Assembly: GCA_024998685.1 (NCBI GenBank)
Contig: JACOEH010000008.1
Span: forward strand, 1-64,000
From: Nitrospira sp.
GTDB taxonomy: Bacteria; Nitrospirota; Nitrospiria; Nitrospirales; Nitrospiraceae
DNA: 64,000 nt
Direction: 5' to 3'
A program made the translations under genes and the position numbers. The notes below the pieces were generated by a model. It made no database searches, was not told where the DNA came from, and worked only from the letters and a program-made list of their open reading frames with translations. Below are positions 63,878 to 64,000 of this stretch, in pieces; position 1 is the first letter of the stretch; each line of letters opens with the position of its first letter.

Positions 63878-64000
63878 ATGCAGGACTATCTCACCCAACT
63901 CGTCTGGAGAGTGCAACAGCCGGAATTGCCGGAATTAATGGTGCAGCCACGCCCCCTGTCCTTGTTCGAATCGCCACGGTATTCATCGGAGTCATTCGAG
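63878..64000 (+). CDS. partial gene of the injection-system cluster
   Basis: ATG at 63878 with 41 codons before the window ends (MQDYLTQLVWRVQQPELPEL...). It follows the previous stop by 15 bases. Too little is visible to assign it. Confidence 0.6.
   Translation, partial: MQDYLTQLVWRVQQPELPELMVQPRPLSLFESPRYSSESFE

Noticed and set aside
60929-64000. Prophage interpretation of sheath and tube genes
   Set aside because: No capsid, portal, terminase or integrase gene is seen in the window; kept open because the cluster leaves the window.
1-64000. rRNA, tRNA or CRISPR loci
   Set aside because: I saw no rRNA or tRNA signature and no regular repeat-spacer array when reading both strands.

Overview
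The window reads as chromosome of a comammox-type Nitrospira (phylum Nitrospirota). The main evidence is a complete, stand-alone ammonia monooxygenase subunit C gene (amoC, minus strand, 43610-44437) that keeps the Asp-x3-His-x12-His copper-ligand pattern, with no amoA or amoB nearby. The rest of the gene content fits a Nitrospira-like chemolithoautotroph: an oxoglutarate dehydrogenase operon, an Mrp antiporter, cupredoxins, RND efflux, many universal stress proteins, and moderately high GC with small intergenic regions. No rRNA, tRNA or CRISPR array was seen. The species assignment is an inference from these genes.

Layout. 0-6 kb: a probable insertion-sequence end, a DsbA-NhaA fusion flanked by a diverged repeat, an orphan UBP zinc finger, a PQQ-type sugar dehydrogenase, a DUF302 protein and an aldo/keto reductase. 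6-14 kb: a coiled-coil protein, the sucA-sucB-lpd operon (with a palindromic insert in the sucA linker) and a ROK sugar kinase. 14-19 kb: an exported protein with an internal duplication, a collapsed M20 peptidase, FtsH and a 45-residue metallothionein. 18.6-31.2 kb: an ion-homeostasis block on the minus strand, with a P-type ATPase, a universal stress protein, the complete Mrp operon (A+B fused, C, D, E, F, G), a second universal stress protein and a KefB-like antiporter.

31.7-42.2 kb is a zone of gene decay: a sensor kinase and its response regulator each carry one frameshift, and there are broken zinc-ribbon, DUF2934, cupredoxin, GH79-like hydrolase and UspA genes. Intact genes in between are a mannose-1-phosphate guanylyltransferase homologue, a site-2 protease with CBS domains, a sigma-54 activator, a lactonase and an HPF-like protein. 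42.2-46.1 kb holds amoC and small exported or membrane genes. 46.2-52.2 kb is a three-gene RND efflux operon (membrane fusion protein, pump, outer membrane factor), followed by an SDR and an AlkA-type glycosylase separated by a 124-bp palindromic element.

53.99-55.16 kb looks like a small integron cassette cluster without an integrase (CALIN): three attC-like sites separate a RelE/ParE-type toxin-antitoxin pair and a CcbP-like gene, all on the minus strand. 55.3-59.3 kb carries a ferredoxin-MBL fusion, a BT1-type transporter, a winged-helix/ATPase/DUF4325 regulator and a leftover 3' end of a second BT1 gene. From 60.9 kb to the right edge a contractile injection system begins (sheath, tube, baseplate-type protein, next gene cut by the window edge). 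It is preceded by two degenerate receiver-domain regulators and a promoter region with helically phased palindromes.
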